A stretch of DNA of 64,000 bases from Streptomyces sp. NBC_01288 (GCF_035982055.1 NZ_CP108427.1:1116001-1180000), one strand, 5' to 3'. Positions 43,285 through 51,894 are shown, counted from the stretch's first letter. Translations and numbers: made by a program. The notes: generated by a model from the sequence alone, not told the origin.

Positions 43285-43650
43285 TCAAGGGCCGCCTCGG
43301 ATTGATCTGGAGCGCGAGCTGCTCCGCGCTCTGCGGGAGCAGCCCTGTGGTCTGACCAGGACCGTTCTGACCACGGGTTCGCGGTCCAGCATCCCGGCCC
43401 GGGACAGTTCCTCGGCCAGGCGGGTCAGTACGGCGGCCACCGGCGCGGAGATCAGGCCGGGGGCAGTGAGGCGGTGCAGGACCAGGGTCTCGAACGTGCC
43501 CGGTACCGGCACCGGGAGCAGGGTCAGCCCGGGGGTGCGCGAGGCGACCGAGCCTGGCAGCACGACCGCGCCCAGACTGGCGCGTACCATCGCCGCCGCC
43601 GCGGACCAGTTGGTCGCCCGATGGGCGGTCGGCCGGTCCGGCAGCGACAC
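43285..43650 (-). pseudogene. Remnant of a LysR-type regulator (sensor domain C-terminus)
   Basis: This 121-residue frame reads NWSAAAAMVRASLGAVVLPG, then SRTPGLTLLPVPVPGTFETL and LISAPVAAVLTRLAEEL, which resembles the end of a LysR substrate-binding domain. No helix-turn-helix or first half is found upstream in any minus-strand frame. The piece ends in a Ser/Arg-rich tail that looks like read-through of non-coding DNA. I interpret it as a decayed, truncated gene in the 610-bp gap between the glycosyltransferase and the tRNA. Confidence 0.5.
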
Positions 43651-43803
43651 TCACCCTCCTCGTCGCGGCCGACGACTGACGCCGCCGCGGTCAGCACCAC
43701 CGACACTTCAGGAGGGCGTCATTCAGGCAGTTCGCAACGACTGTCCCCACCTGCTGACACTGGTCGAAGCAGGCTGATCCCCACCTGGTCCCAACAATGA
43801 CCA
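43651..43803. other. Gene-free stretch beside tRNA-Pro
   Basis: This part of the gap shows no intact gene. A plus-strand segment near 43711-43777 reads EGVIQAVRNDCPHLLTLVEAG before a stop and faintly resembles the C-terminal region of ISL3-type transposases, which is too weak to call. Decay next to a tRNA gene fits an old insertion or deletion site. Confidence 0.3.
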
Positions 43804-43837
43804 AGGGGCGGCTTCGGATTCCTCCGAAACCGCCCCT
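43804..43837 (-). terminator. Terminator of tRNA-Pro
   Basis: AGGGGCGGCTTCGGA pairs with TCCGAAACCGCCCCT (one C/A mismatch in a 15-bp stem) around a TTCC loop, 20 bases past the 3' end of the minus-strand tRNA. It is a typical strong streptomycete hairpin. Confidence 0.75.
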
Positions 43838-43856
43838 GACCAACGACTCCATAGAG

Positions 43857-43930
<74 letters not shown>

Positions 43931-43991
43931 CTCGCGCCACACCCGGTCCCGCCGGGTGAACGCGCAGGTGAACCCTACCGCATGTACCGGG

Positions 43992-44906
43992 TCACTTCGG
44001 CGGTGTCGGGGTGTCGTGGGTGCGGTACATCGCCTGGATGTCCAACTCCAGCTGGACGGTGGGGCCTACGACGGCGATGCCCCGGGCCAGCATGCTTCGC
44101 CAGTTCAAGGTGTAGTCCTCGCGGTGCAGTTCGACCGTGGCCAGGGCGGCGCAGCGGAGTTCCTCGGCGTAGCCGCCGTTGACCGTGCCCAGGTAGGTGG
44201 TGTCCAGGTTCACCGAGCGGCTCACGCCGTGCATCGTCAGCGAACCCTGTAGCGTCCACTTGCTGCCGCCCCGGTAGGCGAACCGGGTGCTGGCGAAGTC
44301 GATGTACGGGTACCGCTCGACGTCGAGGAAGTCACCGGAGCGCAGGTGGTTGTCCCGCGTGGAGTTGCCCGTGGTGATGCTGGACGCGTCGATGCGGACG
44401 TGGACCCGGGAGTCGGTCATCTCCTGGGCGATCTGGATACCGCCCTGGAACCGCTCGAACCGGCCGTGCACATGGGCCATGCCGACATGCTTGGCGATGA
44501 AGCGGATCGCGGTGTGCGGCGGGTCGAAGAGCCAGGTGCCGGGCGGCGGGAGTTCCTGGGCGCGGCCGGGCTGGAGCCAGACGCGTTCCGCGGGCTCGGC
44601 GATGCCCGCGACGATCTCGACCGTCTCCTGGTGCGGCTGGAGTCCCTGGGCCGAGACGAGGAGGCCGTAGCGGCCGGGCGGCAGGGCCGCGAGGAAGAAG
44701 CCGTACGGGTCGGTCGTACCGGAGGCGGCGACGCGGTGGGAGTCCAGGGCCGTCACCGTCACGTCGGCGGCCGGCATGGGAGAACCCATCGGGTCGACGA
44801 TCTCACGACCGAGGCCGCCCGCGCCGAGCGGGAGGGGGAGCGAGAGGCCCGCCGCCGTGGCGCGGCCGCCTTGGGGCAACCAGCGCCTGAGCAGTGCGAG
44901 GGCCAT
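43992..44906 (-). CDS. YceI-family lipid-binding-type protein with N-terminal carboxypeptidase-regulatory-like domain
   Basis: This 304-residue protein has an N-terminal beta-sandwich of the carboxypeptidase regulatory/transthyretin type (about 25-110; GFFLAALPPGRYGLLVSAQG) and a C-terminal YceI lipocalin-like barrel (about 115-300; DPPHTAIRFIAKHVGMAHVHG, LRSGDFLDVERYPYIDF, GSLTMHGVSRSV). YceI proteins bind isoprenoid-type lipids. No classical signal peptide is seen. The ATG at 44906 is chosen because AAAGGTG lies 8 bases upstream; the GTG at 44915 is too close to that site. A TGTCTC-type box lies upstream. Confidence 0.85.
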   Translation of the reverse strand: MALALLRRWLPQGGRATAAGLSLPLPLGAGGLGREIVDPMGSPMPAADVTVTALDSHRVAASGTTDPYGFFLAALPPGRYGLLVSAQGLQPHQETVEIVAGIAEPAERVWLQPGRAQELPPPGTWLFDPPHTAIRFIAKHVGMAHVHGRFERFQGGIQIAQEMTDSRVHVRIDASSITTGNSTRDNHLRSGDFLDVERYPYIDFASTRFAYRGGSKWTLQGSLTMHGVSRSVNLDTTYLGTVNGGYAEELRCAALATVELHREDYTLNWRSMLARGIAVVGPTVQLELDIQAMYRTHDTPTPPK

Positions 44907-44965
44907 GGTGATCACCTTTCTTCACAGCAGTCGTACTCTGCCGATCCTGAAGGCTTCGGCCGTGA

Positions 44966-44994
44966 AACGGGTGTCTCATATCGAGACACCCGTT
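44966..44994. promoter_or_regulatory. TGTCTC-type dyad upstream of the YceI-like gene
   Basis: A perfect 12-bp inverted repeat around ATATC includes TGTCTCATATCGAGACA (44972-44988). It lies between the YceI-like gene start and the stop of the NUDIX gene. The same arms, preceded by the same CGGG, occur at 51838-51854 in front of the AcoR-type regulator. It may be an operator for that regulator, a terminator for the NUDIX gene, or both. Confidence 0.6.
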
Positions 44995-45757
44995 ACGCCC
45001 GTTCCGCGCCGCCCGATGTCTCGTGGCGGCGGACGATCGGCTCCAGGTAGTCCGCGTGCGGGCCCACCAGGAGCGGGAGTTGGGCCGTCGAGTGGATCAG
45101 GGCGATGTCGTCCAGCTCCGGTTCGCGGCCCTGGGCCCGCTCCGCCGCCGCCATGGCCTCGTACCTCTCGCGCAGTCGCGCCTCCGGGAGGGAGGGGGCA
45201 CGGAACAGGACACCGATGCCGCCGTTTCCGGCACGGGTCACGTTCCAGAAGGTGAGGTCGTCGGGCGGGGTGTCGATGCCGGTCTCCTCGATCAACTCCC
45301 GTGCGGCGTGCCGGCGGAGGGCCGTCATGTCGAGCGGCTCGTCCCCCTCGGGCGGTTCGAGCGAGCCGCCCGGCAACTGCCAACGTCCCGGTGCCGCCGT
45401 CGAGTTCGACATACGGCCCACCAACAGGCGCCCGTCGTCGGCCGGTTGGAGGACGGAGACGAAGAACGACGGCAGCCACGAGGTCGAGAACGGGACGCGG
45501 CGGAGGGCGAAGTGGCGGTACGTCGTCCTCACCCAGGAGACGGTGAGGTCGTCCGGTCCCTCCCGCCGGGTGCCCGCGCACACCAGGACCGGCCCGTCGA
45601 AGAAACTCGGGTTGTCCCGTACCTTCGCGTCCCACACCTGGTCCATCGCCAGCCGCTCCTCGGGCGTGAGCCGAGGAGCGGCGGTCTCGACGAACCGGAG
45701 CCGCCGTACGTCCAGGAGTTCCCCGCCGGAACCCCGTGCGCTCTTTTCGATCATCAC
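44993..45757 (-). CDS. NUDIX hydrolase family protein
   Basis: This 254-residue protein contains a NUDIX fold with the core RELIEETGI of the NUDIX box and GRWQLPGGSLEPPEG before it. The glutamate expected seven residues before REL is replaced by threonine, so metal binding and activity may be altered. An N-terminal region of about 90 residues precedes the domain. NUDIX enzymes split nucleoside diphosphates linked to other groups. The substrate is unknown. Its stop lies within the TGTCTC-type dyad. Confidence 0.8.
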   Translation of the reverse strand: MMIEKSARGSGGELLDVRRLRFVETAAPRLTPEERLAMDQVWDAKVRDNPSFFDGPVLVCAGTRREGPDDLTVSWVRTTYRHFALRRVPFSTSWLPSFFVSVLQPADDGRLLVGRMSNSTAAPGRWQLPGGSLEPPEGDEPLDMTALRRHAARELIEETGIDTPPDDLTFWNVTRAGNGGIGVLFRAPSLPEARLRERYEAMAAAERAQGREPELDDIALIHSTAQLPLLVGPHADYLEPIVRRHETSGGAERA

Positions 45758-45780
45758 CTCATGCTGGCATACCGGCCACG

Positions 45781-47241
45781 TCAGTTGAGGGCGCCGGGAG
45801 CCATCACCGACGCCTCCTCCTCCGCCTTCAGGAGCGCCGACCCGGAGCCGCCGACGGTCGTTCCTCCGCTACGGCCGGACCGGCGCGGCACCAGGAGCGC
45901 GGCCAGCGCGGCGCCGAGGAGCAGCACCGCCAGCAGCGTGAACCCGTGGGTGTACCCGGAGTCGTAGGGCAGGCCGGACGGCTGGAGGTGGCCGGTGACC
46001 AGGACGCTGGTGACCGCGGCGCCGATCGAGCCGCCGATGGTGCGGATGTTGGCGTTCATGCCGGTGGCGGCGCCGGTCTGCTCGGGCGGGACGCTGCCGA
46101 CGATGAGGTTGGCCATGGAGGCGAAGGCGAGTCCGATGCCGAGGCCGAAGATGCCTGCCACCAGGGCGATCTGCCACTGCTGGTCGTGCCAGAGGGCGAG
46201 GATCGCGCAGGCGACCGCGCCCAGGGCTGCGCCGGTGGTGAGCAGGGCCTTGGCGCCGACGATCGGCTCCAGGCGGCCGCTGAGCACGCCCGAGACGAAC
46301 ATCGCGAGCAGCATCGGGAGCATGAGGAGTCCGGACGCGGTGACGCTGGCGCCGAAGCCGTAGCCGGCGGACGAGGGGGTCTGGACGAAGCCGGGCAGGA
46401 AGGACCAGATCGCGTACATGCCCGCGCCGAACAGCAGCGCGGCGGTGTTGGTGGTCCACACGGACGGCAGGCGCATCACCTTCAGGTCGATGAGCGGGCT
46501 GCGGGAGCGGGCCTCCGAGAGCAGCCAGGCCGCGAAGAGGACGACGGCGGCGGCGAACAGGCCGACGACCCGCACGGAGCCCCAGCCCCAGATGCTCGCC
46601 TGGCTCAGCGGGAGCAGCAGGGCGACCAGCCAGCCCGAGAGGAGTACGGCGCCGAGCCAATTGACGTGTCCCTGGGCGCGGTTGGGCGACTCGGGGACGT
46701 AGCGCACGGCGATGAGGGTGGTGACGGCGACGATGCCGACGGGGAACCAGAACAGCCAGCGGTAGTCGAGCGCGGTCACGATGGGACCGGCGGCCACCAT
46801 GCCGACGCCACCGCCCGCGGCGATCACGGCGGACAGGTTGCTGATGCTGCCGGGGACCCGGGACGCGTCGAACTCGTCCCGGATGATGCCGAAGGACAGC
46901 GGGAACAGCGCGCCGCCGATGCCCTGGACGACCCGGGCGATGATCAGGACGCCGATGTTGGGGGCGAGCGCGGCGACCAGACAGCCGGCCAGCACCGCCA
47001 GGAGGACGGCGACGAGGGTGCGCTTCTTGCCGACCAGGTCGCCGACGCGGCCGAGTATCGGGGTGAAGACCGAGGCGGACAGCAGATAGGCCGTCATCAC
47101 CCAGGTCGCGGTGGACTGGGAGGTGTGGAGCGCGTGCTGGACGGTCGGCAGGGCCGGCGCGATCAGCGACTGAAGCATGGAGAACACGCCCGCACCGGTC
47201 GCGAGGACCGCGAAGGTGAGGCGGGAGGACTTGCGGGGCAT
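45781..47241 (-). CDS. MFS efflux transporter, DHA2 (14-helix) family
   Basis: This 486-residue membrane protein has about 14 helices. The DHA2 pattern is clear: LQSLIAPALPTVQHAL, the motif-A loop GRVGDLVGKKRTL, the motif-C region LSAVIAAGGGVGMVAAGPIV and MNANIRTIGGSIGAAV in the second half. It is a proton-driven drug exporter. The divergent TetR gene and two tandem GGAGG-N4-CCTCC sites between them suggest substrate-induced expression. Confidence 0.92.
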   Translation of the reverse strand: MPRKSSRLTFAVLATGAGVFSMLQSLIAPALPTVQHALHTSQSTATWVMTAYLLSASVFTPILGRVGDLVGKKRTLVAVLLAVLAGCLVAALAPNIGVLIIARVVQGIGGALFPLSFGIIRDEFDASRVPGSISNLSAVIAAGGGVGMVAAGPIVTALDYRWLFWFPVGIVAVTTLIAVRYVPESPNRAQGHVNWLGAVLLSGWLVALLLPLSQASIWGWGSVRVVGLFAAAVVLFAAWLLSEARSRSPLIDLKVMRLPSVWTTNTAALLFGAGMYAIWSFLPGFVQTPSSAGYGFGASVTASGLLMLPMLLAMFVSGVLSGRLEPIVGAKALLTTGAALGAVACAILALWHDQQWQIALVAGIFGLGIGLAFASMANLIVGSVPPEQTGAATGMNANIRTIGGSIGAAVTSVLVTGHLQPSGLPYDSGYTHGFTLLAVLLLGAALAALLVPRRSGRSGGTTVGGSGSALLKAEEEASVMAPGALN

Positions 47242-47318
47242 CGAGAGCCTCTCCGGAACAAGCGAACGGGGGTGCGCCCGCGCATGGCACTACGGCGGAA
47301 CGCGCCCACACTGCTAAA

Positions 47319-47357
47319 GTGGAGGTACCCCTCCACCATAACGGAGGCACACCTCCG
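47319..47357. promoter_or_regulatory. Tandem TetR-type operators
   Basis: GTGGAGGTACCCCTCCAC (47319-47336) and CGGAGGCACACCTCCG (47342-47357) share GGAGG-N4-CCTCC with centres 22 bp apart. They lie between the divergent MFS and TetR genes. A TAAAGT hexamer at 47315-47320 overlaps the first site. The arrangement fits autorepression by a TetR dimer pair. Confidence 0.65.
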
Positions 47358-47388
47358 GTTCAACCGGGCCCACCCCAGGGAGGCACCC

Positions 47389-47967
47389 GTGACGGCCCAG
47401 CCGTTCCCCGTCGGCGAGATCGTCGCGGCCCAGAGACCCCACCGCAAGGACGCCGCCCGCAACTACGACGCCCTGCTGACCGCGGCCCGCGAGGCCTTCG
47501 CGGAGCACGGCTCGGAGGCCTCGCTGGAGGACATCGCGCGGCGCGCGGGCGTCGGCATCGGCACGCTGTACCGCAACTTCCCGACCCGCCGGGCCCTCTT
47601 CGAGAGCGTCTACGCGAGCGAGGTGAACGCCCTGTGCCAGTTCGCCCTGGACGTCGCCGACCGGGAGCCGTGGGAGGCGCTGACCGCGTGGCTCAACCGT
47701 TTCGCGGGCTACGTGACGACCAAGCAGGCGGTGCGCCAGGCGCTGGAGAACGACTCGGAGATCTTCGGGACCTGCCGTGATTCGATGTTCTCCGCGGGCG
47801 GCCCGCTGTTCGAGCGCGCGCAGAAGGCGGGCGTGGCCCGCACGGACATGGACTTCAACGACCTGCTGCGCATGGCCGCCGGGATCACCGGCACGACGTT
47901 CGTGGACGACGCCCAGCGCGACCGCGTCCTGGCCATCGCACTGGACGGCGTCCGCACGAACCACTGA
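47389..47967 (+). CDS. TetR/AcrR-family transcriptional regulator
   Basis: This 192-residue protein has an N-terminal TetR helix-turn-helix (LLTAAREAFAEHGSEASLED then ARRAGVGIGTLYRNFPTRRALFE, residues 24-72) and a helical ligand-binding domain. The GTG at 47389 has AGGGAGG upstream and decides the start. It is divergent from the DHA2 exporter and probably represses it and itself through the GGAGG-N4-CCTCC sites. Confidence 0.92.
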   Translation: MTAQPFPVGEIVAAQRPHRKDAARNYDALLTAAREAFAEHGSEASLEDIARRAGVGIGTLYRNFPTRRALFESVYASEVNALCQFALDVADREPWEALTAWLNRFAGYVTTKQAVRQALENDSEIFGTCRDSMFSAGGPLFERAQKAGVARTDMDFNDLLRMAAGITGTTFVDDAQRDRVLAIALDGVRTNH

Positions 47968-47991
47968 CCGCGCGCACCACCGAAAGGCCGT

Positions 47992-49062
47992 TCACACGGG
48001 GGGAGTTCCCTCGTACGCCGCGTACAGCAGCGCGAGCACCCCGTCCTCCGTGACCGGCCGGGGGTTGGCGTACGCCTGGCTCACCGCCTGTGCGGCGGCC
48101 GTCGCCAAGTCGCTCTCCTCCAGGCCGAGTTCGGCGAGCGAGCGCGGTGCGCCGAGCCGCCTCGCCAGGTCCCACAGAGCGCGCGGTGCGTCGTCGGCGT
48201 CCAGCGCGCGGGCCACGACGGAGGCCGTCAGCGGTACGGCGGGCGCGTTGTACGCCAGCACGTACGGCAGCACCACCGTGTGCGTCTCCGCGTGCGGCAG
48301 GCCGAAGGTGCCGCCGAGCACATGGCACAGCTTGTGGTGCAGGCCCATGGTCGTGGCGCCGAGGCAGGAACCGCACAGCCACGCCCCGTACAGGGCCCGG
48401 CTCCGGGCCTCCAACGACCGTGGCTCGGCGGCCAGTTCGGGCAGCGCGCCCGCCAGCGCCCCTACGCCCTCCTCCGCCATGAGGGCGATCACGGGCGAGG
48501 TGTCCGGGGCGTACAGGGCCTCCACGGCATGCGCGATGGCGTTGATGCCGCTGGTCACCGTGAGCGGTACGGGGAGTTCCAGGGTGAGTTCGGGGTCGTA
48601 GACGACGCTCCGGGGCAGGACGGCGGGGTCGCGGCCGGTGCGTTTGGCGCCGTTCTCGGTGAGGCCCCAGACCGGGGTCATCTCGGAGCCGGCGTAGGTG
48701 GAGGGGACGGCGATCAGTGGGAGGCCGGTGCGCAGGGCGATCGCTTTGCCGAGGCCGACCGCCGAGCCGCCGCCGACCGCGACGCAGCCGTCGGCGCCCA
48801 GCGTGCGCGCCAACTCGACCGCGCGGTCCGCGACTTCGACCGGAACGTGCATCTTCGCCTCGGCGTGCACCCCGACGCACACCTCCCCCAGCGAGTCGGC
48901 GACCGCCTGCGCGGTGTCGGCACCCCGCGCGCCGGAGAGCACCAACACCCGCCGCAGGCCGAGCCGTTCGGCCTCCCCGGCGGTCGCGGTCAGCGCGGCG
49001 CCGGGGCGGAACACGACGCGCATGGGCTGGGCGTCGTAGGCGAAGTCCAGGAAGTTCTTCAC
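47992..49062 (-). CDS. Maleylacetate reductase
   Basis: This 356-residue protein is of the iron-containing alcohol dehydrogenase fold, maleylacetate reductase branch. DGCVAVGGGSAVGLGKAIAL is the nucleotide-binding part, VPSTYAGSEMTPVWGLTE and HHKLCHVLGGTFGLPHAETH the active-site segments. It reduces maleylacetate to 3-oxoadipate with NAD(P)H. The GTG at 49062 overlaps the stop of the hydroxyquinol dioxygenase gene. It is the last step of the hydroxyquinol (benzenetriol) branch encoded by this operon. Confidence 0.92.
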   Translation of the reverse strand: MKNFLDFAYDAQPMRVVFRPGAALTATAGEAERLGLRRVLVLSGARGADTAQAVADSLGEVCVGVHAEAKMHVPVEVADRAVELARTLGADGCVAVGGGSAVGLGKAIALRTGLPLIAVPSTYAGSEMTPVWGLTENGAKRTGRDPAVLPRSVVYDPELTLELPVPLTVTSGINAIAHAVEALYAPDTSPVIALMAEEGVGALAGALPELAAEPRSLEARSRALYGAWLCGSCLGATTMGLHHKLCHVLGGTFGLPHAETHTVVLPYVLAYNAPAVPLTASVVARALDADDAPRALWDLARRLGAPRSLAELGLEESDLATAAAQAVSQAYANPRPVTEDGVLALLYAAYEGTPPV

Positions 49063-49916
49063 GCGCGGTCCAGGACGAGGTCGAAGCGAGCGTGGCGGAA
49101 GGGGTTGGCGATGCCGAACTCCCTTGCCAGGGACGAGTCGTCGGTCGGGGTGAAGTCCTCGACGAGGCTCTGTTTGACGGCGAAGACGGCGTCGGAGTCG
49201 AGGTAGTCGCTGCCCGCCACGAAAATGTGCGTGGTGACCGGGGAGTGGCCCTCGGCCGAGGCGATGAAGTGGATGTGGGCAGGGCGGTAGGGGTGGCGGC
49301 CGGTCGCCTTGAGGAGTTCGCCGACCGGGCCGTCCGTGGGGATGGGGTACGGGCTCGGTACGCAGGTGCGGAACCAGAAGCGGCCCTCGGCGTCCGCGGT
49401 GAACAACCCCCGTCCGTTGCCCGGGGGTTGGAGGTCGGGGCGCTGCACGTCGTAGAAGCCGTTGCCGTCGGCCTGCCACACGTCGAGGACCGCGCCGGGG
49501 AGCGGAGTGCCGTCTCCGGACACGATCCGGCCGCTGACCACGCACGGCTCGCCGCCGCCCACCAGGTCGATGTTCGCGCCGAGTTCGCGGACCGGGGACT
49601 CGGTCATGTGGAAGGGGCCCAGCACCGTCGACTCGGTGGAACCGGCGGCCCTGTCGCCGTTGATCGTCTCGACCAGCATCGACAGGCCGAGCACGTCGGA
49701 GAGGAGGATGAACTCCTGCCGGGTGTCCGTGCACATCTTCCCGGTCTCCGTCAGGAAGCCGATCGCCCGCTCCCACTCCGCCTGGGTCAGGCCGGTCTCC
49801 CGCGCGAACGCGTGGAGATGCCGGATCAGGCCGGTCAGCAGTTCACGCAGGCGGGGATCGGCCGTCCCCTCCAGACTGGCGACGGCCTCGTCCGTGACGG
49901 TGACGTCAGTGGTCAT
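49059..49916 (-). CDS. Hydroxyquinol 1,2-dioxygenase (intradiol)
   Basis: This 285-residue enzyme has the N-terminal helical dimerisation part and a beta-sandwich with non-haem Fe(III). The Tyr ligands are in ADGNGFYDVQ and RHPYRPAHIHF, and the two His ligands are in HIHF and the nearby TTHIF. It cleaves 1,2,4-trihydroxybenzene between the two adjacent hydroxyls to maleylacetate, the substrate of the next enzyme. Start and stop are tightly linked to the flanking genes. Catechol could also be accepted, but the neighbours favour hydroxyquinol. Confidence 0.92.
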   Translation of the reverse strand: MTTDVTVTDEAVASLEGTADPRLRELLTGLIRHLHAFARETGLTQAEWERAIGFLTETGKMCTDTRQEFILLSDVLGLSMLVETINGDRAAGSTESTVLGPFHMTESPVRELGANIDLVGGGEPCVVSGRIVSGDGTPLPGAVLDVWQADGNGFYDVQRPDLQPPGNGRGLFTADAEGRFWFRTCVPSPYPIPTDGPVGELLKATGRHPYRPAHIHFIASAEGHSPVTTHIFVAGSDYLDSDAVFAVKQSLVEDFTPTDDSSLAREFGIANPFRHARFDLVLDRA

Positions 49917-49957
49917 TGCGGCTCCCTATCCTGCGCGAACTGCCCCTGTGTGAAATG

Positions 49958-51703
49958 TCAGCCGTGCCCGAGGATGCGTCGCAACGCGTCCGTGAGCAAC
50001 TGTTCGGCGTTCTCGGCCGCGTCGGCGTGGCGGAATGCGACATAGCCGTCGGGGCGGACGAGGAGGGCGCCCCCGTCGGACACCTCGCTCAGGCGGGCCC
50101 AGTCGCCGTACGGGTCGTCGTACTCCTGGCCGGGGCCGATCACGACCGTGCCGATGTCCAGGGACTGCGCCTGCGCCGCGCGCACCCACTCCTCGCCGCC
50201 GATGCCGGTGAGGAGGGTGAAGCGGCCCTTGCCCACCGTGTCGAGGGTCGAGACGGTGCGGGTGCCGGCGGTGATCCAGGCGTGCGGGAGCTTGGCGCCG
50301 GGGCGGGAGCTGGGCTGGTGGTACAGCTCGCGGTCGCGTTCGAACCCGGGGTCGGGCGTGCCGTCGGGCACCACCGCGGTCGAACTCTCCGCGGAATAGC
50401 GCTGGTTGAGGTCGACGCCGTGCGCGTTGAACTCGTACACCTTGAACGCGATCGCCTCGCGCAACGCGGCCCGCTGCTTGGCCGCCGCCTCCGTGGCGTC
50501 CTTGCGGGCCTCGATGTTGGCCCACAACTGCTCGGGCGTCTGCGGGGAAAGGCCGTCCAGCGCCTCGAAGATGGGGGCGGTCTCGCCGATAGACTTGTTG
50601 GCGCGGGTGACGATCTGCTTGCCGACCGGGGCGCGTTCGGCGTCGTAGGTGTCGAGCAGCTTCGGCGTGGCGGTGCCGTCGAGGACCAGCTTCAGTTTCC
50701 ACGCCAAGTTGTAGGCGTCCTGGATCGACGTGTTGGAGCCGAGCCCGTTCGACGGCGGGTGGCGGTGCACGGCGTCACCGGCGCACAGGACCCGGCCGTT
50801 GACGTAGGTCTCGGCGTACAACTCGTTGACCGTCCACGCCGAGGACGACTTGATGGTCACCGGGATCTCGTCGTCGCCGACCAACTGCCGTACGACGGAC
50901 AGCGCGTACTCCTCGGTGAGGTCGGGGGCGCCGGCGCTCACGTCGTAACCCCACACGATCAGCCACTCGTTCCACGGCTTGACGCAGCGCACCAGGCCCG
51001 CGCCGATGCCGCCGACGGTGGCGCCGGGGGCGAGCACCCAGTAGAGGGTGGAGGGGCGGTGCGCGGTGTATTTCGACAGGTCCGCGTCGAAGACGATGTT
51101 GATGCTGCCCGCGACCCCCATCTGACCGCCCATCGGCAGCCCGGCGTCCTCCGCGACCTGCGAGCGTCCGCCGTCGGCGCCGATCAGGTACTTGGCGCGG
51201 ATCCGGTACTCGTCGCCGCGCAGCCGGTCCTCGACGGTGACCGTGACGCCGTCCTCGTCCTGGACGAAGGACTTGTAGACCGTGCTGAAGCGGACGTTGG
51301 AGCCGCGCGCGAGCGCCGCGTCGATGAGCACCGGTTCCATCAGGTGCTGCGGCATGTCGCACATGCGGGTCGGGCTGGCCAGTTCGTGGGCTGCCTGGAC
51401 GAGCGGGTCGTTGCCCCAGGAGCGGATCCGGCCCAGCTCCTCACCGGCCAGGCTGGTGCAGAACGTGGTGTTGCCCATCAGGTTCTGCGGTGTCGCCTGG
51501 GCCAGCACCTCGTCCTCGACGCCGAGGTCGCGCAGGACCTCCATGGTGCGCTGGTTGGTGATGTGCGCGCGGGGCGTCCGGGTGAGGCGCGAATAGCGCG
51601 TGACGACGATGTGGGGCACGCCGTAGGTGCTCAGCGCCAGCGCGGCGGACGCTCCGGCCGGGCCGCTGCCCACGATCAGTACGTCGGTCTCGACAACGTG
51701 CAC
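49958..51703 (-). CDS. FAD-dependent aromatic hydroxylase (resorcinol/phenol hydroxylase type)
   Basis: This 581-residue flavoprotein monooxygenase has the FAD-binding GSGPAG motif near residue 12, the DG motif in YLIGADGGRS near 165, the GD motif in VLCAGDAVHRHPP near 305, and a C-terminal thioredoxin-like phenol-hydroxylase domain. The GTG at 51703 is chosen because the flavin motif follows at the normal distance and GGAG lies upstream; a longer frame from 51814 covers repeat DNA. It probably makes hydroxyquinol from resorcinol or a similar phenol, feeding the two enzymes downstream. Confidence 0.88.
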   Translation of the reverse strand: MHVVETDVLIVGSGPAGASAALALSTYGVPHIVVTRYSRLTRTPRAHITNQRTMEVLRDLGVEDEVLAQATPQNLMGNTTFCTSLAGEELGRIRSWGNDPLVQAAHELASPTRMCDMPQHLMEPVLIDAALARGSNVRFSTVYKSFVQDEDGVTVTVEDRLRGDEYRIRAKYLIGADGGRSQVAEDAGLPMGGQMGVAGSINIVFDADLSKYTAHRPSTLYWVLAPGATVGGIGAGLVRCVKPWNEWLIVWGYDVSAGAPDLTEEYALSVVRQLVGDDEIPVTIKSSSAWTVNELYAETYVNGRVLCAGDAVHRHPPSNGLGSNTSIQDAYNLAWKLKLVLDGTATPKLLDTYDAERAPVGKQIVTRANKSIGETAPIFEALDGLSPQTPEQLWANIEARKDATEAAAKQRAALREAIAFKVYEFNAHGVDLNQRYSAESSTAVVPDGTPDPGFERDRELYHQPSSRPGAKLPHAWITAGTRTVSTLDTVGKGRFTLLTGIGGEEWVRAAQAQSLDIGTVVIGPGQEYDDPYGDWARLSEVSDGGALLVRPDGYVAFRHADAAENAEQLLTDALRRILGHG

Positions 51704-51720
51704 GGCGGGACGCTCCAGGG

Positions 51721-51790
51721 GTGAGGCAGGGGTGCGACGGAGGTGGGGCAGGTTGGGACAGGGTGAGGCAGAGGTGAGGCAGAGGTGAGA
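51721..51790. repeat. 11-bp tandem GTGAGGCAGAG repeats upstream of the hydroxylase gene
   Basis: GTGAGGCAG occurs at 51721, 51763 and 51774, with a partial copy at 51785. The last three are spaced by exactly 11 bp. They lie in the leader region of the minus-strand hydroxylase gene, between its start and the TGTCTC-type operator. They could be slippage repeats or phased binding sites. Confidence 0.5.
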
Positions 51791-51837
51791 AAGGCACCGA
51801 CTCTTCACGATCATGATGCGGGCCGGACCTGCGCGGG

Positions 51838-51854
51838 TGTCTCATTACGAGACA
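51838..51854. promoter_or_regulatory. TGTCTC-type operator in the divergent hydroxylase/regulator promoter
   Basis: TGTCTCATTACGAGACA has perfect 6-bp arms. It lies 41 bases before the AcoR-type regulator gene and 135 bases before the hydroxylase gene. The same arms occur at 44972-44988. The position suits binding by the Fis-type regulator encoded next to it, for activation of the catabolic operon and autoregulation. Confidence 0.65.
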
Positions 51855-51894
51855 GTTACAGCCCCTCGGCGGCCGCCGCCACGGGCCCGATACG

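Noticed and set aside
43711..43777. Possible ISL3 transposase C-terminal fragment
   Set aside because: Only about 20 residues show faint likeness. There are no inverted repeats or target duplications nearby.
45736..47388. Long plus-strand frame running into the TetR gene
   Set aside because: It is antisense to the MFS gene and repetitive in Gly, Asp and Glu. The TetR domain begins only after the GTG at 47389.
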